A stretch of DNA of 64,000 nt from Actinomadura macra NBRC 14102 (GCF_001552215.1 NZ_BCQT01000011.1:124001-188000); one strand, 5' to 3'. Numbered from the stretch's first letter, positions 1 to 8,896 are shown. The notes: generated by a model not told the origin, from the letters alone. A program made the numbers and translations.

Positions 1-52
1 CACAGGAACGATCCAGGACGTCGATGCAGTCCGAGCCGATGACGTAGCTCAT
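1..52 (-). CDS. Ferredoxin, N-terminal part (cut by window edge)
   Basis: Only the first 17 codons lie in the window; they begin MSYVIGSDCIDVLDRSC. This is the usual start of actinobacterial 7Fe/8Fe ferredoxins, where the first cysteines bind an Fe-S cluster. A GAGAGG Shine-Dalgarno lies just upstream of the ATG. It follows the reductase at 85-1077 on the same strand and probably carries electrons from it to the Rieske oxygenase across the divergent promoter. The identification rests on a short stretch, but the family and the context agree. Confidence 0.75.
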   Translation of the reverse strand, partial: MSYVIGSDCIDVLDRSC

Positions 53-84
53 GCTGATCCTCTCGTGAAGGGGCGGTTCGGGAC

Positions 85-1077
85 TCAGACACCGTCGGTC
101 GAGTGGCCCGGGAACAGGGTGAGGTCAGGGTCGAGATCGACCGCGACGTGGTTCATCGCGGTCGCCACCTCGCCGAAGCCGACCGACATGAGCTTGACCT
201 TGCCGTCGTAGCCGGTCAGGTCCCCGGCCGCGTACACGCGAGGAAGGTTGGTGCGCATGCTCCGGTCGACCGTCACGGATCTGCCCTTGAGCTCCAGGCC
301 CCAGTCGCGAAGCGGCCCGAGGTCGCTGATGAATCCGAGCGCCGCGATCACGTGATCGGCCGCGACGACGGTCTCGTCGCCGTTCCTGCCGCGAAGGGTG
401 ACCTTGGCGAGGGTTCCGGACTCCAGGTCACCGTCGAGGCGGACGACCTCGGTATCGACATGGATGGAGGTCGAACCGGCGCGGACCCTCGCGAGAGTGG
501 CCGCGTGTCCTCGGAACGCCGCCCGCCGATGGACGAGGGTGACGCTGCGGGCGATCGAGCCGAGCGCGTCCGCCCAGTCCAGCGCGGAATCGCCGCCCCC
601 GACGATGACGACGTCACGGTCGGTGTGAACGGCGGGGTCGACCACGAAGTAGGACAGGGCGGTGCCGGCCCATTCGTCACCGCAGGGCAGCGGACGAGGG
701 GTGGGCGTCCCGATGCCGGCCGTGAGCACGACGGCGCGCGCCCGGACGACGGTGCCGTCGTCCAGAGTGACGACGGGCTCGCCGTCGGAGTGCGTGAGGC
801 GGACTGCCTGCCGACCGAGGAGGTAGGTCGGGTCGAACGCCGCCGCCTGAGCCTCCAGCGCGCTCACGAAGTCGCGACCCCGGATCGCGGGGATCGCGGC
901 GACATCGCGGATCTCCTTCTCCGGGTACAGCGCCGTGACCTGGCCTCCGAGCGCAGGGAGTACGTCGACCACCACCGTGGACAGGCCCCGGAATCCCGCG
1001 TAGTAGGCGCCGTACAGCCCGGTCGGGCCCGCCCCGACGATCAGAACGTCGGTGCTGATGGATGGCGGTGCGGCCAT
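85..1077 (-). CDS. Ferredoxin--NADP+ reductase, thioredoxin-reductase-like
   Basis: FAD/NADPH flavoprotein of 330 residues that would reduce ferredoxin for the neighbouring Rieske oxygenase. The N-terminal FAD-binding dinucleotide fold carries GAGPTGLYGAYYAG, an internal NADPH fold carries VVIVGGGDSALDWA, and AAGDLTGYDGKVKL near the end is the second FAD contact. No CxxC redox pair is present, which separates it from thioredoxin reductase. An upstream in-frame ATG exists at 1137, but GGAGG six bases before the ATG at 1077 and the start of the FAD fold favour 1077. The ferredoxin gene follows on the same strand. Confidence 0.88.
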   Translation of the reverse strand: MAAPPSISTDVLIVGAGPTGLYGAYYAGFRGLSTVVVDVLPALGGQVTALYPEKEIRDVAAIPAIRGRDFVSALEAQAAAFDPTYLLGRQAVRLTHSDGEPVVTLDDGTVVRARAVVLTAGIGTPTPRPLPCGDEWAGTALSYFVVDPAVHTDRDVVIVGGGDSALDWADALGSIARSVTLVHRRAAFRGHAATLARVRAGSTSIHVDTEVVRLDGDLESGTLAKVTLRGRNGDETVVAADHVIAALGFISDLGPLRDWGLELKGRSVTVDRSMRTNLPRVYAAGDLTGYDGKVKLMSVGFGEVATAMNHVAVDLDPDLTLFPGHSTDGV

Positions 1078-1203
1078 GACCTGCCTCCAGTTGGGGGACG
1101 TGGTTCCTTCGCCGGAATGTAGGAAATCCGTGGCCACTTGGCGCCCCGGGCGGACCGCTGAGCGAACCCGGAGCCGATTTCGGCTGAGGGAAGATCCGGA
1201 CCC

Positions 1204-1220
1204 GGTTCGCCAGGCGAACC
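1204..1220. promoter_or_regulatory. 17-bp perfect palindrome, candidate operator
   Basis: GGTTCGCC-A-GGCGAACC is a perfect dyad in the 262-bp gap between the divergent ferredoxin reductase and Rieske oxygenase genes. A loose half-site (GCGAACC) lies near 1163. IclR regulators bind palindromes of about this size, and an IclR gene (6928-7707) ends the downstream run, so it is the natural candidate binder; LuxR (7826) is the alternative. The assignment is inferred from position and symmetry only. Confidence 0.5.
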
Positions 1221-1339
1221 ACGCGCCTTGCCGAGGGGTTTCGACCGGTGGTGTTCTCCGTGGCCTGGGAAGTCGCCACGCGACGGCAGCCCTCCGAGAT
1301 CACGCGTGATGCCGCGCCAGTAGGAACGTGGAGCAGACC

Positions 1340-2542
1340 ATGACCGAGACAGCGAACCCGAAGGCGCCGGCGAGGGCGGCCAGGCTGCCCGGGCGGCAGG
1401 ACTGGTCGAGTTGGCCGCACTACCAGGCGGCCGGCGCGGGGTTCCGCGGCTACTGGTACCCGGTCTGCTTCCCGGACCAGGTCGGAGAGAAGCCCCGCAG
1501 AGTGCGCCTGCTCGGCGAGGACCTATTCCTGATCCGCGACAGCGGCAGGATCTTCGGGATGAAGGACCGGTGCCCGCATCGCGGCGTACCGCTGAGCCAC
1601 GGCAACAAGCAGTTTCCCGGCACGGTCTCCTGCGTCTACCACGGGTGGACCTTCCAGCTCGAAAGCGGCGACCTCGTCGCCGCGATCACCGATGGTCCGG
1701 AGTCGCCGATCTGCGGGAAGGTCACGCAGCCCACCTATGACGTCGCGGAGCGGCTCGGCATGGTGTGGGTGTACATCGGAGACGGTGAGGAGCCGCACCC
1801 GATCGACGAGCAGCTCCCGGAGGAGCTCGTCGGCAACGCGGCCGTTCTCGGGCAGCGCATACAGCCGCGCCAGGGCAACTGGCGGTTCGCCTGCGAGAAC
1901 GGTTACGACGAGGGCCACGCCAAGTACCTGCACCGGGCGGCACTGTGGCGGCTGTTCAAACCCATGCCGGTGTGGAACACGACGAAGATCGTCAAGCGGG
2001 GTCGCTGGATCTATCGCGTCCAGGAGAAGCAGTTCTGGGAGGCGGAGTTCCCAGGTCTCGGCCGCTGGTCCGGTCGGGCCTGGTACAAGGCGAAACCTTC
2101 GAAGGAGACGGGGAACATCGGCAACACCTCCTCGCACCGCGAGGTCAACCCGGTGATCGCCGCCCAGGAGTTCCCCGGCTTCGCGTCCGTCAGCATGCCC
2201 GGCGTGCTGCGCATCGCCTACCCGACCTTCATCCACTACGAGTTCTACGTGCCGGTGGACGAGGACAACCACCTCTACGTCGGAGTCATGGCCGACTTCC
2301 ACAAGGGCCTGAAGACTCTGCCCTTCTACGCCAAGTACCTCGGCGCCGTCCGCTGGCTGTTCCACGGCCAGTTCTCCGGCCAGGACAAGTGGATGGTCGA
2401 GATGACCGACGCGCCGCCGGAGAAGCTCTACCGTCCCGACGACTCGCTGCTGCAATGGCGCAAGCTCGCCGAGGACATGACGGAGGACCGGCTCGATCGG
2501 CTGCGCGAGCAGGGCCTCGACCCGGTCGACCCGACGGTCTGA
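1340..2542 (+). CDS. Rieske 2Fe-2S aromatic-ring oxygenase, terminal component
   Basis: Terminal oxygenase of a multicomponent non-heme iron system, 400 residues. The Rieske motif CxH-x17-CxxH (about residues 78-101) binds the 2Fe-2S cluster, and D-x2-H-x4-H at D190, H193 and H198 is the mononuclear iron site. Size and a single subunit resemble carbazole/dicamba/steroid-type oxygenases more than the alpha-beta naphthalene type; no beta-subunit gene is present. An earlier in-frame GTG at 1328 is less likely, because GGAG sits six bases before the ATG at 1340. It opens the operon that continues with a ring-cleaving dioxygenase, so it probably forms the dihydroxylated substrate. The substrate is unknown. 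Confidence 0.9.
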   Translation: MTETANPKAPARAARLPGRQDWSSWPHYQAAGAGFRGYWYPVCFPDQVGEKPRRVRLLGEDLFLIRDSGRIFGMKDRCPHRGVPLSHGNKQFPGTVSCVYHGWTFQLESGDLVAAITDGPESPICGKVTQPTYDVAERLGMVWVYIGDGEEPHPIDEQLPEELVGNAAVLGQRIQPRQGNWRFACENGYDEGHAKYLHRAALWRLFKPMPVWNTTKIVKRGRWIYRVQEKQFWEAEFPGLGRWSGRAWYKAKPSKETGNIGNTSSHREVNPVIAAQEFPGFASVSMPGVLRIAYPTFIHYEFYVPVDEDNHLYVGVMADFHKGLKTLPFYAKYLGAVRWLFHGQFSGQDKWMVEMTDAPPEKLYRPDDSLLQWRKLAEDMTEDRLDRLREQGLDPVDPTV

Positions 2543-2555
2543 GGGGACGGGACTG

Positions 2556-3500
2556 ATGGCTTCCATCGTGCTCGGGGTCGGTGCCTCGCACTCGACGCTG
2601 ATGAACACCCATGCGGACGAGGTCGTCCACACCGAGCGTGCGGAGGCGTTCCGCGCCGGCCTCGCCAACGCGCGCGCCCGGATCGCCGAGGCCCGGCCGG
2701 ATGTCGTCGTCCTGGTCGGCTCCAACCACTTCCGCGGCTTCTGGCTGGACCTCATCCCGTCGTTCACGCTCGGGGTCGGCGGGGTCATCGCGGCAGGCGA
2801 CGGCGGCACGCCCAAGGGACCGCAGCGCACCGATCCCGAATTCGCCCGGGTGCTGGCCGCCGAGCTCGTCGAGGCCGGCACCGAGGTGGCGATCTCCGCC
2901 AGGCTCACGATCGATCATGGCCAGTCGCACGCCATCCAATGGCTGCTCGACGGCATCGACGTGCCCGTCGTGCCGCTGGTGGTGAACGTGTTCGCCGCCC
3001 CGCTGCCCACGATGAGCCGCTGCGTGGAACTCGGCGCGAACCTCGCGGCCGCGATCGCCCGGATGCCGGGAGACGGGCGCGTCGCCGTCGTCTCCTCGGG
3101 TGGCCTGTCGCACCAGCTGCCCTGGCCGTCGGACTGGACCCACCCCGAGGGTGCGGACGAGGAGTTCCTGGTCGAGGCGTGGCTCAACGGCCGTGGCCAG
3201 TGGAACCGGTACGACCGGCGGCGCCGCGAGATCATCGTGGCCGCCCAACCAACGATCTTCACCGGGTTCGACGAGGAGTTTCTCGGCAACCTCGAGAGCG
3301 GCAACCTGCGTGAGTACGCGCAGCTCAGCTCCGGTGAGATCGAGGCCCGCGCCGGCAACGGCGGACAGGAGCTCCGCACCTGGATGGTGATGGCGTCCGC
3401 GCTCGGGTTCGGCGCCGGCGAGACGCTGGTCTACGCGCCGATGCCCGAGTGGCTCACCGGAATGGCCGCGGCCGTCATCGAACCTGCCGAAACCCCCTGA
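2556..3500 (+). CDS. LigB-family (class III) extradiol ring-cleavage dioxygenase
   Basis: At 314 residues this matches 2,3-dihydroxyphenylpropionate 1,2-dioxygenase (MhpB) in length and layout. H12 and H58 (in GSNHF) fit the two iron-binding histidines; D120-H121 (IDHG) and the histidine in SSGGLSH match the conserved second-sphere pair of the family. It would open a catechol-like ring next to the hydroxyls, giving a substrate for the C-C hydrolases downstream. It starts 13 bases after the oxygenase stop and follows a GAGGGG-like ribosome site. The ring substrate is not readable from sequence; MhpB naming would be too specific. Confidence 0.85.
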   Translation: MASIVLGVGASHSTLMNTHADEVVHTERAEAFRAGLANARARIAEARPDVVVLVGSNHFRGFWLDLIPSFTLGVGGVIAAGDGGTPKGPQRTDPEFARVLAAELVEAGTEVAISARLTIDHGQSHAIQWLLDGIDVPVVPLVVNVFAAPLPTMSRCVELGANLAAAIARMPGDGRVAVVSSGGLSHQLPWPSDWTHPEGADEEFLVEAWLNGRGQWNRYDRRRREIIVAAQPTIFTGFDEEFLGNLESGNLREYAQLSSGEIEARAGNGGQELRTWMVMASALGFGAGETLVYAPMPEWLTGMAAAVIEPAETP

Positions 3501-3529
3501 GCACGATGAGACAACGAGAAGAGGCGAAT

Positions 3530-4420
3530 GTGGGCGTGACCGGCGAGCAGCTCACCTCTCCCGCGGCCGGCCCGATGCCCGAGGGCAGATACGCCGACGC
3601 CGACGGTGTGAGCTACCACTACGTCGATCTTGGGCAGGGGCCGGACACGATCTTCCTGCACGGCGGTGGCCCCGGATGCACGGGCTGGAGCGACTTCGGA
3701 CCGGTCGCGCCGCTGTTCGCGCGTGACCGGCGCTGCCTGATCGTCGACATCCTCCAGTACGGCAGGTCCGAGAAATGCCGGATCAGCGGACCGATGTGGA
3801 GTTTCCACACCGCGAAGACGGTCGCGCTCATGGACGCGCTCGGCGTGGCGAAGGCCGACTTCATCTGCAACTCGTGGGGCGGAACGATCGCGCTCTGCCT
3901 CGCGGCGAACCATCCGGAGCGGGTGCGTTCGCTGGTGATCACCGGGAGCATGCCGGTCTTCTACGGCCCGCTCGCCCCGCTTCCCGAGAACGGTCACCGG
4001 GGCCGCAACGCCCGCGACGTCTACTACGGCGGCGAGGGCCCGACCCGGGAGAAGATGCGGTCCCTGATCACCCGGCTCGAATGGTACGACGCGGACCGGC
4101 TCCCCGACGAGACGCTGGAGACACGGTGGCGGCAGAGCCTCGACCCCGCGGAGCGCGAGCTTGCCGCGATGTCCGACTCGCCGCGGGGGGACTGGCAGGA
4201 CCTGACCGAGGAGCTGGGCCGCATCGAGGCGCCCGCGCTGTTCATGTGGGGCCGCGAGGACGCCTTCCTGACCCCCGACTACCCGATGATGCTCGCGCGC
4301 ATGGTGAAGAACGGAAACCTGCACGTCATGGACCACGCCTCCCATCACCTCCAGGAGGAGCGTCCCGTCGCCTACCACGCGATCGTGGACGGATTCCTGC
4401 ACTCCGTCGATCACCCGTGA
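3530..4420 (+). CDS. Alpha/beta hydrolase, meta-cleavage-product (C-C) hydrolase type
   Basis: 296-residue alpha/beta hydrolase. HGGGPGCTGWSDF is the oxyanion segment typical of BphD/MhpC C-C hydrolases, NSWGG holds the nucleophilic serine, WGREDAF the acid and DHASHH the base. Following an extradiol dioxygenase, it should split the ring-cleavage product into an acid and a dienoate. The start is GTG at 3530, preceded by AGAGG at five bases; an in-frame ATG at 3506 has no ribosome site. A second hydrolase of the same type lies at 4640, so the pathway may need two cleavages or accept two products. Confidence 0.85.
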   Translation: MGVTGEQLTSPAAGPMPEGRYADADGVSYHYVDLGQGPDTIFLHGGGPGCTGWSDFGPVAPLFARDRRCLIVDILQYGRSEKCRISGPMWSFHTAKTVALMDALGVAKADFICNSWGGTIALCLAANHPERVRSLVITGSMPVFYGPLAPLPENGHRGRNARDVYYGGEGPTREKMRSLITRLEWYDADRLPDETLETRWRQSLDPAERELAAMSDSPRGDWQDLTEELGRIEAPALFMWGREDAFLTPDYPMMLARMVKNGNLHVMDHASHHLQEERPVAYHAIVDGFLHSVDHP

Positions 4421-4454
4421 GCCCGTGACGTCCGCCACGCGAAAGAGAAGGCAC

Positions 4455-4628
4455 ATGAAGAAGATCTTCGGCCTCGGATCAGTCGTTCTCGTCCTCACCG
4501 GGCTCGCGCTCGCGAGCCGGCGCCTGGCGAGCTACCAGGCCCTGCTCCCCAGAGTCACCGACCGCATCAACACCCGGGTGACGCGCATCAACCAGCACAG
4601 ACCGCCGCTGCCCGTCCACGACGTCTAG
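4455..4628 (+). CDS. Small 57-residue membrane-anchored peptide, unknown
   Basis: MKKIFGLGSVVLVLTGLALA starts a short protein with one N-terminal hydrophobic segment, a basic start, then a hydrophilic tail containing TRVTRINQHRPPLP. GAGAAGG precedes the ATG at four bases, and the gene sits between two hydrolase genes with short spacers, which argues for real translation. A signal peptide is possible, but I see no clear cleavage site; a membrane anchor is equally possible. I do not recognise the family. It might tether or assist the oxygenase or hydrolases. Confidence 0.55.
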   Translation: MKKIFGLGSVVLVLTGLALASRRLASYQALLPRVTDRINTRVTRINQHRPPLPVHDV

Positions 4629-4639
4629 GGAGCACAGAC

Positions 4640-5530
4640 ATGAGCAACGACCTGGCCCGCACCATCTGGACCGAGCTGGCCGACCTGAACTTCAGCCTGT
4701 CGACCGTCGACGCGGCCGGCATTCCGACCCGGTCCCTGCGCAGCGGCGACGGCGATGAGGCTGTGATCTTCCTGCACGGGACCTCGGGACACCTGGAGGC
4801 GTTCGTCCGGAACCTCCGCGCCCACGCCGAGCGGTACAGCTGCCACGCGATCGACATGCTCGGTCACGGGTACACGGGCAAGCCCGGCCACCCGTACGAG
4901 ATCCCGCGTTACCGAGATCACCTGTTGGCCTACATGGACGCCGTCGGCATCGACAAGGCCCACATCGTCGGTGAGTCCCTCGGCGGCTGGGTCGGCGGGC
5001 GGGCCGCCATCGACGACCCCGATCGCATCGCGTCGCTGCAACTGCTGTGCGCGGGGGGAACGGTCGCCAATCCCGAGGTGATGGAGCGGATCCGGACGAG
5101 CACCCGACGCGCGGTCGAGACCGACGACACCGAGCTGACCCGCCACCGGATGCGGCTGCTGATGGCGGACCCGGTCAACGCGACCGAGGAGCTGGTCACC
5201 GTGCGGCACGAGATCTACCACCGCCCGGACTTCATCGCGAACATCGACAACCTGCTGTGCCTTCAGCACCTCGAGACGCGGCTGCGGAACATCCTGAAGC
5301 CGGAGGATCTGGCACGGATCATCGCCCCGACCCTCATCGTCTGGGGTCGTGACAACCCGTTCGGAGACGTTCCGGAGGCAACTGCCATGCACAACGTGAT
5401 CCCCGGTTCCGAACTGGTCCTCTTCGACGACTGCGGCCACTGGCCGCAGCACGAGCAGGCCGACAAGTACAACGAGCTGAGCCTGGGTTTCCTGGAAAAA
5501 CACCCGGTGACCTGCGCTGCAGGGGAGTGA
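4640..5530 (+). CDS. Alpha/beta hydrolase, second C-C hydrolase
   Basis: 296-residue alpha/beta hydrolase with HGTSGH (oxyanion), GESLGGW (nucleophile serine), WGRDNPF (acid) and FDDCGHWPQ (base). The DDCGHWPQ end and the overall length are typical of 2-hydroxy-6-oxo-dienoate hydrolases. GGGAG lies upstream of the ATG. It is clearly divergent from the hydrolase at 3530, so it is a second family member and not a fresh duplicate. Its probable role is hydrolysis of a ring-cleavage product or of a later ester or lactone. Confidence 0.82.
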   Translation: MSNDLARTIWTELADLNFSLSTVDAAGIPTRSLRSGDGDEAVIFLHGTSGHLEAFVRNLRAHAERYSCHAIDMLGHGYTGKPGHPYEIPRYRDHLLAYMDAVGIDKAHIVGESLGGWVGGRAAIDDPDRIASLQLLCAGGTVANPEVMERIRTSTRRAVETDDTELTRHRMRLLMADPVNATEELVTVRHEIYHRPDFIANIDNLLCLQHLETRLRNILKPEDLARIIAPTLIVWGRDNPFGDVPEATAMHNVIPGSELVLFDDCGHWPQHEQADKYNELSLGFLEKHPVTCAAGE

Positions 5531-5612
5531 TCGTTTCCTGACCGGGAAGGAAGGGGTACACCGTGGCGGCCGTCGGAATGGCGCTACCGAGTGCGGGAAC
5601 GGAAGGGTCGCG

Positions 5613-6926
5613 ATGACGTCGCCTGTCGATGCGGCCGTCGCGCGGGTGATGCGTCAGGTCACCGGCGAGGACCTGCTCGCCGCCATCACCGGCATCGTCG
5701 ACATCGCGAGTCCCACCGGGGCGGAGGGCGAGCTCGCGTCCTGGATCGCCGCCCGCCTTTCCCGCGAGGGGGTCGAGTCGCACGTCCAGTGGATCGACGA
5801 GCTCCAGGCCAACGCCGTCGCCGTCCTGCGCGGCTCCGGGGGCGGCGCGTCGACCCTGCTCTATGCGCCCTTGGACACGTTCACGACGGGTGATCCCACC
5901 TGGGATGTCCCCGGGGCCGCCCGCCGGATGCGACCCGACATGCTGGCACGGGCGGTGGTCCGTGGCGACCTCGTCCAGGGACTGGGCGCGGGCAACCCGA
6001 AGGGACACGCGGCCTGCGTCCTCGTCGCCTTCGAAGCGCTGGCGGCCTCAGGCGCCGAGCTGGCCGGAGACGTGGTCGCCGGGTTCGGCGCGGGCGGCAT
6101 GCCCACGTTCGCGATCGAGGGCATCGGAACCCCGGGACGCGCCAACACCGGGCACGGCATCGGTGCCGGCTTCCTGGCCGAGCGCGGGTTCACCACCGAC
6201 CACGCCGTGATCGCCAAACCGGGCTGGACCGTCTCCCACGAAGAGGTCGGACTGGTCTGGCTCGACATCATCGTGCCCGGCGAGCACACCTACGTCGGGA
6301 GCCGGCACCGGATGCCGTACCGCAATGCCGTCGCGCTCAGCGGAACCGTCGCGAACCGGCTGGAGGACTGGTTCGAGAAGTACGCCGTCCGGCACGAGCA
6401 CGGCACCATGCGTCCACAGGGCGTGGTGTCGTCCGTTGCCGGCGGGCTCGGCCACCTGGCCGCCTCGACCCCCGCGGCGGTGCGGCTGCGGGTCGATGTG
6501 CGGTTGACGACCCAGCAGACTCCGGCGACCGTGACGCGAGAGGTCCGCGCGTTCGTGACCGCGATGGGACAGGAACTCGGAGCCGACCTGCGGGTCGAGC
6601 AGATCGCCGCCATCCCCGCGTCGCGCACCGATCCGGACTCGCCGGTCGTCCGCGCCGCAGTCGAGGCATGGGAGGGCGTGGCAGGCGTCCGGCATGAGCC
6701 GATCAGGGAGAACAGCGGTGCCACCGACGCCAACATCCTCCGTATGCGCGGCATCCCGACCGCTCGTGTCGGAATGCCGAAGGTCCCCGAGGGGCCGGCC
6801 GGTGAGAGCGTCGACTTCACCCTCGGTATGAACCTGGTGGACGTCCGGGAGGCGCGTCGGCTGGTCGAGATCCTGGTCCGAACGGTCCTGCTGCTGGACG
6901 GCCATGGCATGGGGAAGGCGGGCTGA
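5613..6926 (+). CDS. Peptidase M20-fold protein lacking the metal-binding residues
   Basis: The 437-residue chain follows the M20 layout: a catalytic domain broken by a dimerisation domain near residues 210-330, with TDANILRMRGIP near the end. The ligand positions are altered. GHxD is APLD, the bridging Asp motif is GLGAGNPKGH (Asp to Asn), the EE general-base motif reads FGAGGMP, the fourth ligand (usually EP) is IAKPG, and the final His segment has none. Zinc hydrolysis is therefore unlikely. The frame is open and the locus compact, so it is probably a functional protein with another role. The ATG at 5613 follows GGAAGGG, and IclR starts one base after its stop. Confidence 0.75.
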   Translation: MTSPVDAAVARVMRQVTGEDLLAAITGIVDIASPTGAEGELASWIAARLSREGVESHVQWIDELQANAVAVLRGSGGGASTLLYAPLDTFTTGDPTWDVPGAARRMRPDMLARAVVRGDLVQGLGAGNPKGHAACVLVAFEALAASGAELAGDVVAGFGAGGMPTFAIEGIGTPGRANTGHGIGAGFLAERGFTTDHAVIAKPGWTVSHEEVGLVWLDIIVPGEHTYVGSRHRMPYRNAVALSGTVANRLEDWFEKYAVRHEHGTMRPQGVVSSVAGGLGHLAASTPAAVRLRVDVRLTTQQTPATVTREVRAFVTAMGQELGADLRVEQIAAIPASRTDPDSPVVRAAVEAWEGVAGVRHEPIRENSGATDANILRMRGIPTARVGMPKVPEGPAGESVDFTLGMNLVDVREARRLVEILVRTVLLLDGHGMGKAG

Positions 6927-6927
6927 C

Positions 6928-7707
6928 GTGCCGATGGTCCAACCGCGACGCTACGGCGAGGGGCAGGGAGAGGGCGCGAACAGCGTGCTCGGCAAGACAC
7001 GGCTGATCCTGGAGGCCTTCCAGATCGACGACGTCGCCCTGTCGCTCTCCGAGCTCTCCCGTCAGACGGGCATCTCGAAGGCCTCGGTCTACCGGCTTGC
7101 CCAAGAACTGCTCGAATGGGGCATGCTCGAACGATCGGGACAGGAGTACCGGCTCGGGATGCGGGCCTTCGAGCTCGGCAGCCGTGTGCCCCGCTTCAGG
7201 GTGCTCCGCGACGCGGTCCGTCCGCTCATGGAGGACCTCCACTTCAGCGTGAAGGAGACCGTGCATCTCGCTGTGCTCGACGGACTCGACGTCCTCTACC
7301 TGGAGAAGGTGACCGGAGCCCGCCAGGCCACCAGGCCTTCACGGATCGCCGGCCGGATGCCCCTGCACTGCACCGCCACCGGGAAGGTCCTGCTGGCCTA
7401 CAGCCCGCCGTTCCTGCTCGAAGAGCTCGTGGACCGGGGGCTGGAGCGCCTGACGCCTGCGACGATCGTGATGCCGGGAATTCTGGCCAAGCAACTGCGT
7501 GGGGTCCGGGCGCAGGGGTACGCGGTCGAGCAGGAGGAGACCACCCCGGGGTTCACCTCGGTCGCGGTGCCCCTGTTCGGGAGCAGCGGCATGATGCTGG
7601 CCGCGCTCTCGCTCACCGCACCCACCTTCCGGGCGGACACCGCGGCGTTCGCCGCGGCGCTCACCGCGGTCACGCGCAAGGTCACCGCGAGCTACCAGAT
7701 CAACTGA
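6928..7707 (+). CDS. IclR-family transcriptional regulator
   Basis: 259 residues. The N-terminal winged helix-turn-helix includes LSLSELSRQTGISKASVYRL, and the C-terminal effector domain includes LHCTATGKVLLA and GYAVEQEETTPGFTSVAVPLF, both IclR hallmarks. GTG at 6928 has GGAAGG at nine bases and begins one base after the M20-like stop; ATG at 6934 is also possible. IclR proteins commonly sense aromatic acids and control ring-cleavage operons. The palindrome at 1204-1220 is a plausible target. Confidence 0.88.
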   Translation: MPMVQPRRYGEGQGEGANSVLGKTRLILEAFQIDDVALSLSELSRQTGISKASVYRLAQELLEWGMLERSGQEYRLGMRAFELGSRVPRFRVLRDAVRPLMEDLHFSVKETVHLAVLDGLDVLYLEKVTGARQATRPSRIAGRMPLHCTATGKVLLAYSPPFLLEELVDRGLERLTPATIVMPGILAKQLRGVRAQGYAVEQEETTPGFTSVAVPLFGSSGMMLAALSLTAPTFRADTAAFAAALTAVTRKVTASYQIN

Positions 7708-7825
7708 TGGAGAGGACACGCGAGCGCCGGACCGGTCATGTGGCGCCTCGCGCCGCAGGCGTTCCCGCCGTCGAGGTCCGGGACCCGATCGACCATGAAT
7801 TGGCCGCGCGACCTGGCACAATGGT

Positions 7826-8896
7826 ATGTCGATAGCGCATACTCGCTGGATGGGCGACGACATCGATGTCGGCGACGCGATGGTCGCCGACGAAGAGCGT
7901 TTGAGTTCCGGGCTGGCAATGCTCGTCACCGCCAGAGGGCTGGACGAATTGCAGGATCGCTACTTCGACTGGGTCGCGGGTCATGTGCCGTCATTCGCCT
8001 ACGGCGTCTACCTGTTCGATCCGCGGACGGGCGAGCCCCGGGCGTCGTCGGTACGCGGCCTCAGCCGGTTCTACGCGCATCGTTACGAGCGCTTTGGCAG
8101 GGCGGTCGACCCGGTGCTGCGCGCGGCGGTGGCGGCGCGGCGGGCCTGGGACGATTCCCTGGTGGCGCCGGCCGACCAGTGGCGGCGGGCCCCCATCGTC
8201 CAAGATCTGTTCCGGCACTACGACATGGCGCACGTGATGTGCGCGCCCCTGGTCAGCGGCGGGGAGATCGTCGGCACCGTCAATTTCGCCCGCAACGGTG
8301 GCGAGCCCGCCTTCGACCAGGGCGATCGGCGCAGGGCGACCGTCGCGGCGATGATGTTCCAGGCCGCGGTCGCCGCGGCGGATCTGGTGACGGCGATCGA
8401 TGCCGAGCGGGCGGCCTGGTGGGGCGCGCTTGAGGCGAGCGGCCAGGCGATCGTCGTCACCGACCTGGAGCGGGCCGAGCGCCACGCGAACCGGCCCGCG
8501 CGTGCGTTGCTCGACGCCGCGGACGACGCGTGGTCCGTCCTCGACGCGGCGATCGACTGCGGCGACACGACCCGGCGGCTGACGGTGCGGTCCGCCGGGC
8601 AGGGCGCGGCGACCGAGGTCAGCGTGACATCGGCGCCCCTTCCCGAGCGACCCTCGGTGATCGTGTCGATCCTGTCGGCCGAGTCGTCCACACCGGCGAT
8701 GCCCCCCGCGCTGCGCCGTCTCCTCACGGCCCGGGAGGCGGCCATCGCGGAACTCGTCGCCGCGGGCCGGCGCGACCACGAGATAGCCGGACGCCTGCAC
8801 ATCAGCCCGAACACCGTCAAGCACCACCTGAAGTCGATCTACTCGAAGCTCAATGTGCATTCCCGGGTGGAGCTGGCGGGTTTGTTTCTGCGCTGA
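7826..8896 (+). CDS. LuxR-type regulator with GAF-like sensor region
   Basis: 356 residues. A GAF-like sensor region spans roughly residues 30-200, and the C-terminal LuxR helix-turn-helix begins at LTAREAAIAELVAAG and contains HISPNTVKHHLKSIYSKL. No phosphoacceptor receiver is present, so a small ligand or redox cue is more likely than a kinase. Neither ATG at 7826 nor ATG at 7850 has a good ribosome site; 7826 keeps the longer N-terminus. A weak dyad GTATG-N9-CATAC (7824-7842) overlaps the first start. It lies between two catabolic operons and could control either. Confidence 0.8.
   Translation: MSIAHTRWMGDDIDVGDAMVADEERLSSGLAMLVTARGLDELQDRYFDWVAGHVPSFAYGVYLFDPRTGEPRASSVRGLSRFYAHRYERFGRAVDPVLRAAVAARRAWDDSLVAPADQWRRAPIVQDLFRHYDMAHVMCAPLVSGGEIVGTVNFARNGGEPAFDQGDRRRATVAAMMFQAAVAAADLVTAIDAERAAWWGALEASGQAIVVTDLERAERHANRPARALLDAADDAWSVLDAAIDCGDTTRRLTVRSAGQGAATEVSVTSAPLPERPSVIVSILSAESSTPAMPPALRRLLTAREAAIAELVAAGRRDHEIAGRLHISPNTVKHHLKSIYSKLNVHSRVELAGLFLR

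Noticed and set aside
7824..7842. GTATG-N9-CATAC as a copy of the GntR operator
   Set aside because: Arms are only 5 bp, the TTTGTATGACGTA core is absent and the dyad overlaps a possible start codon.
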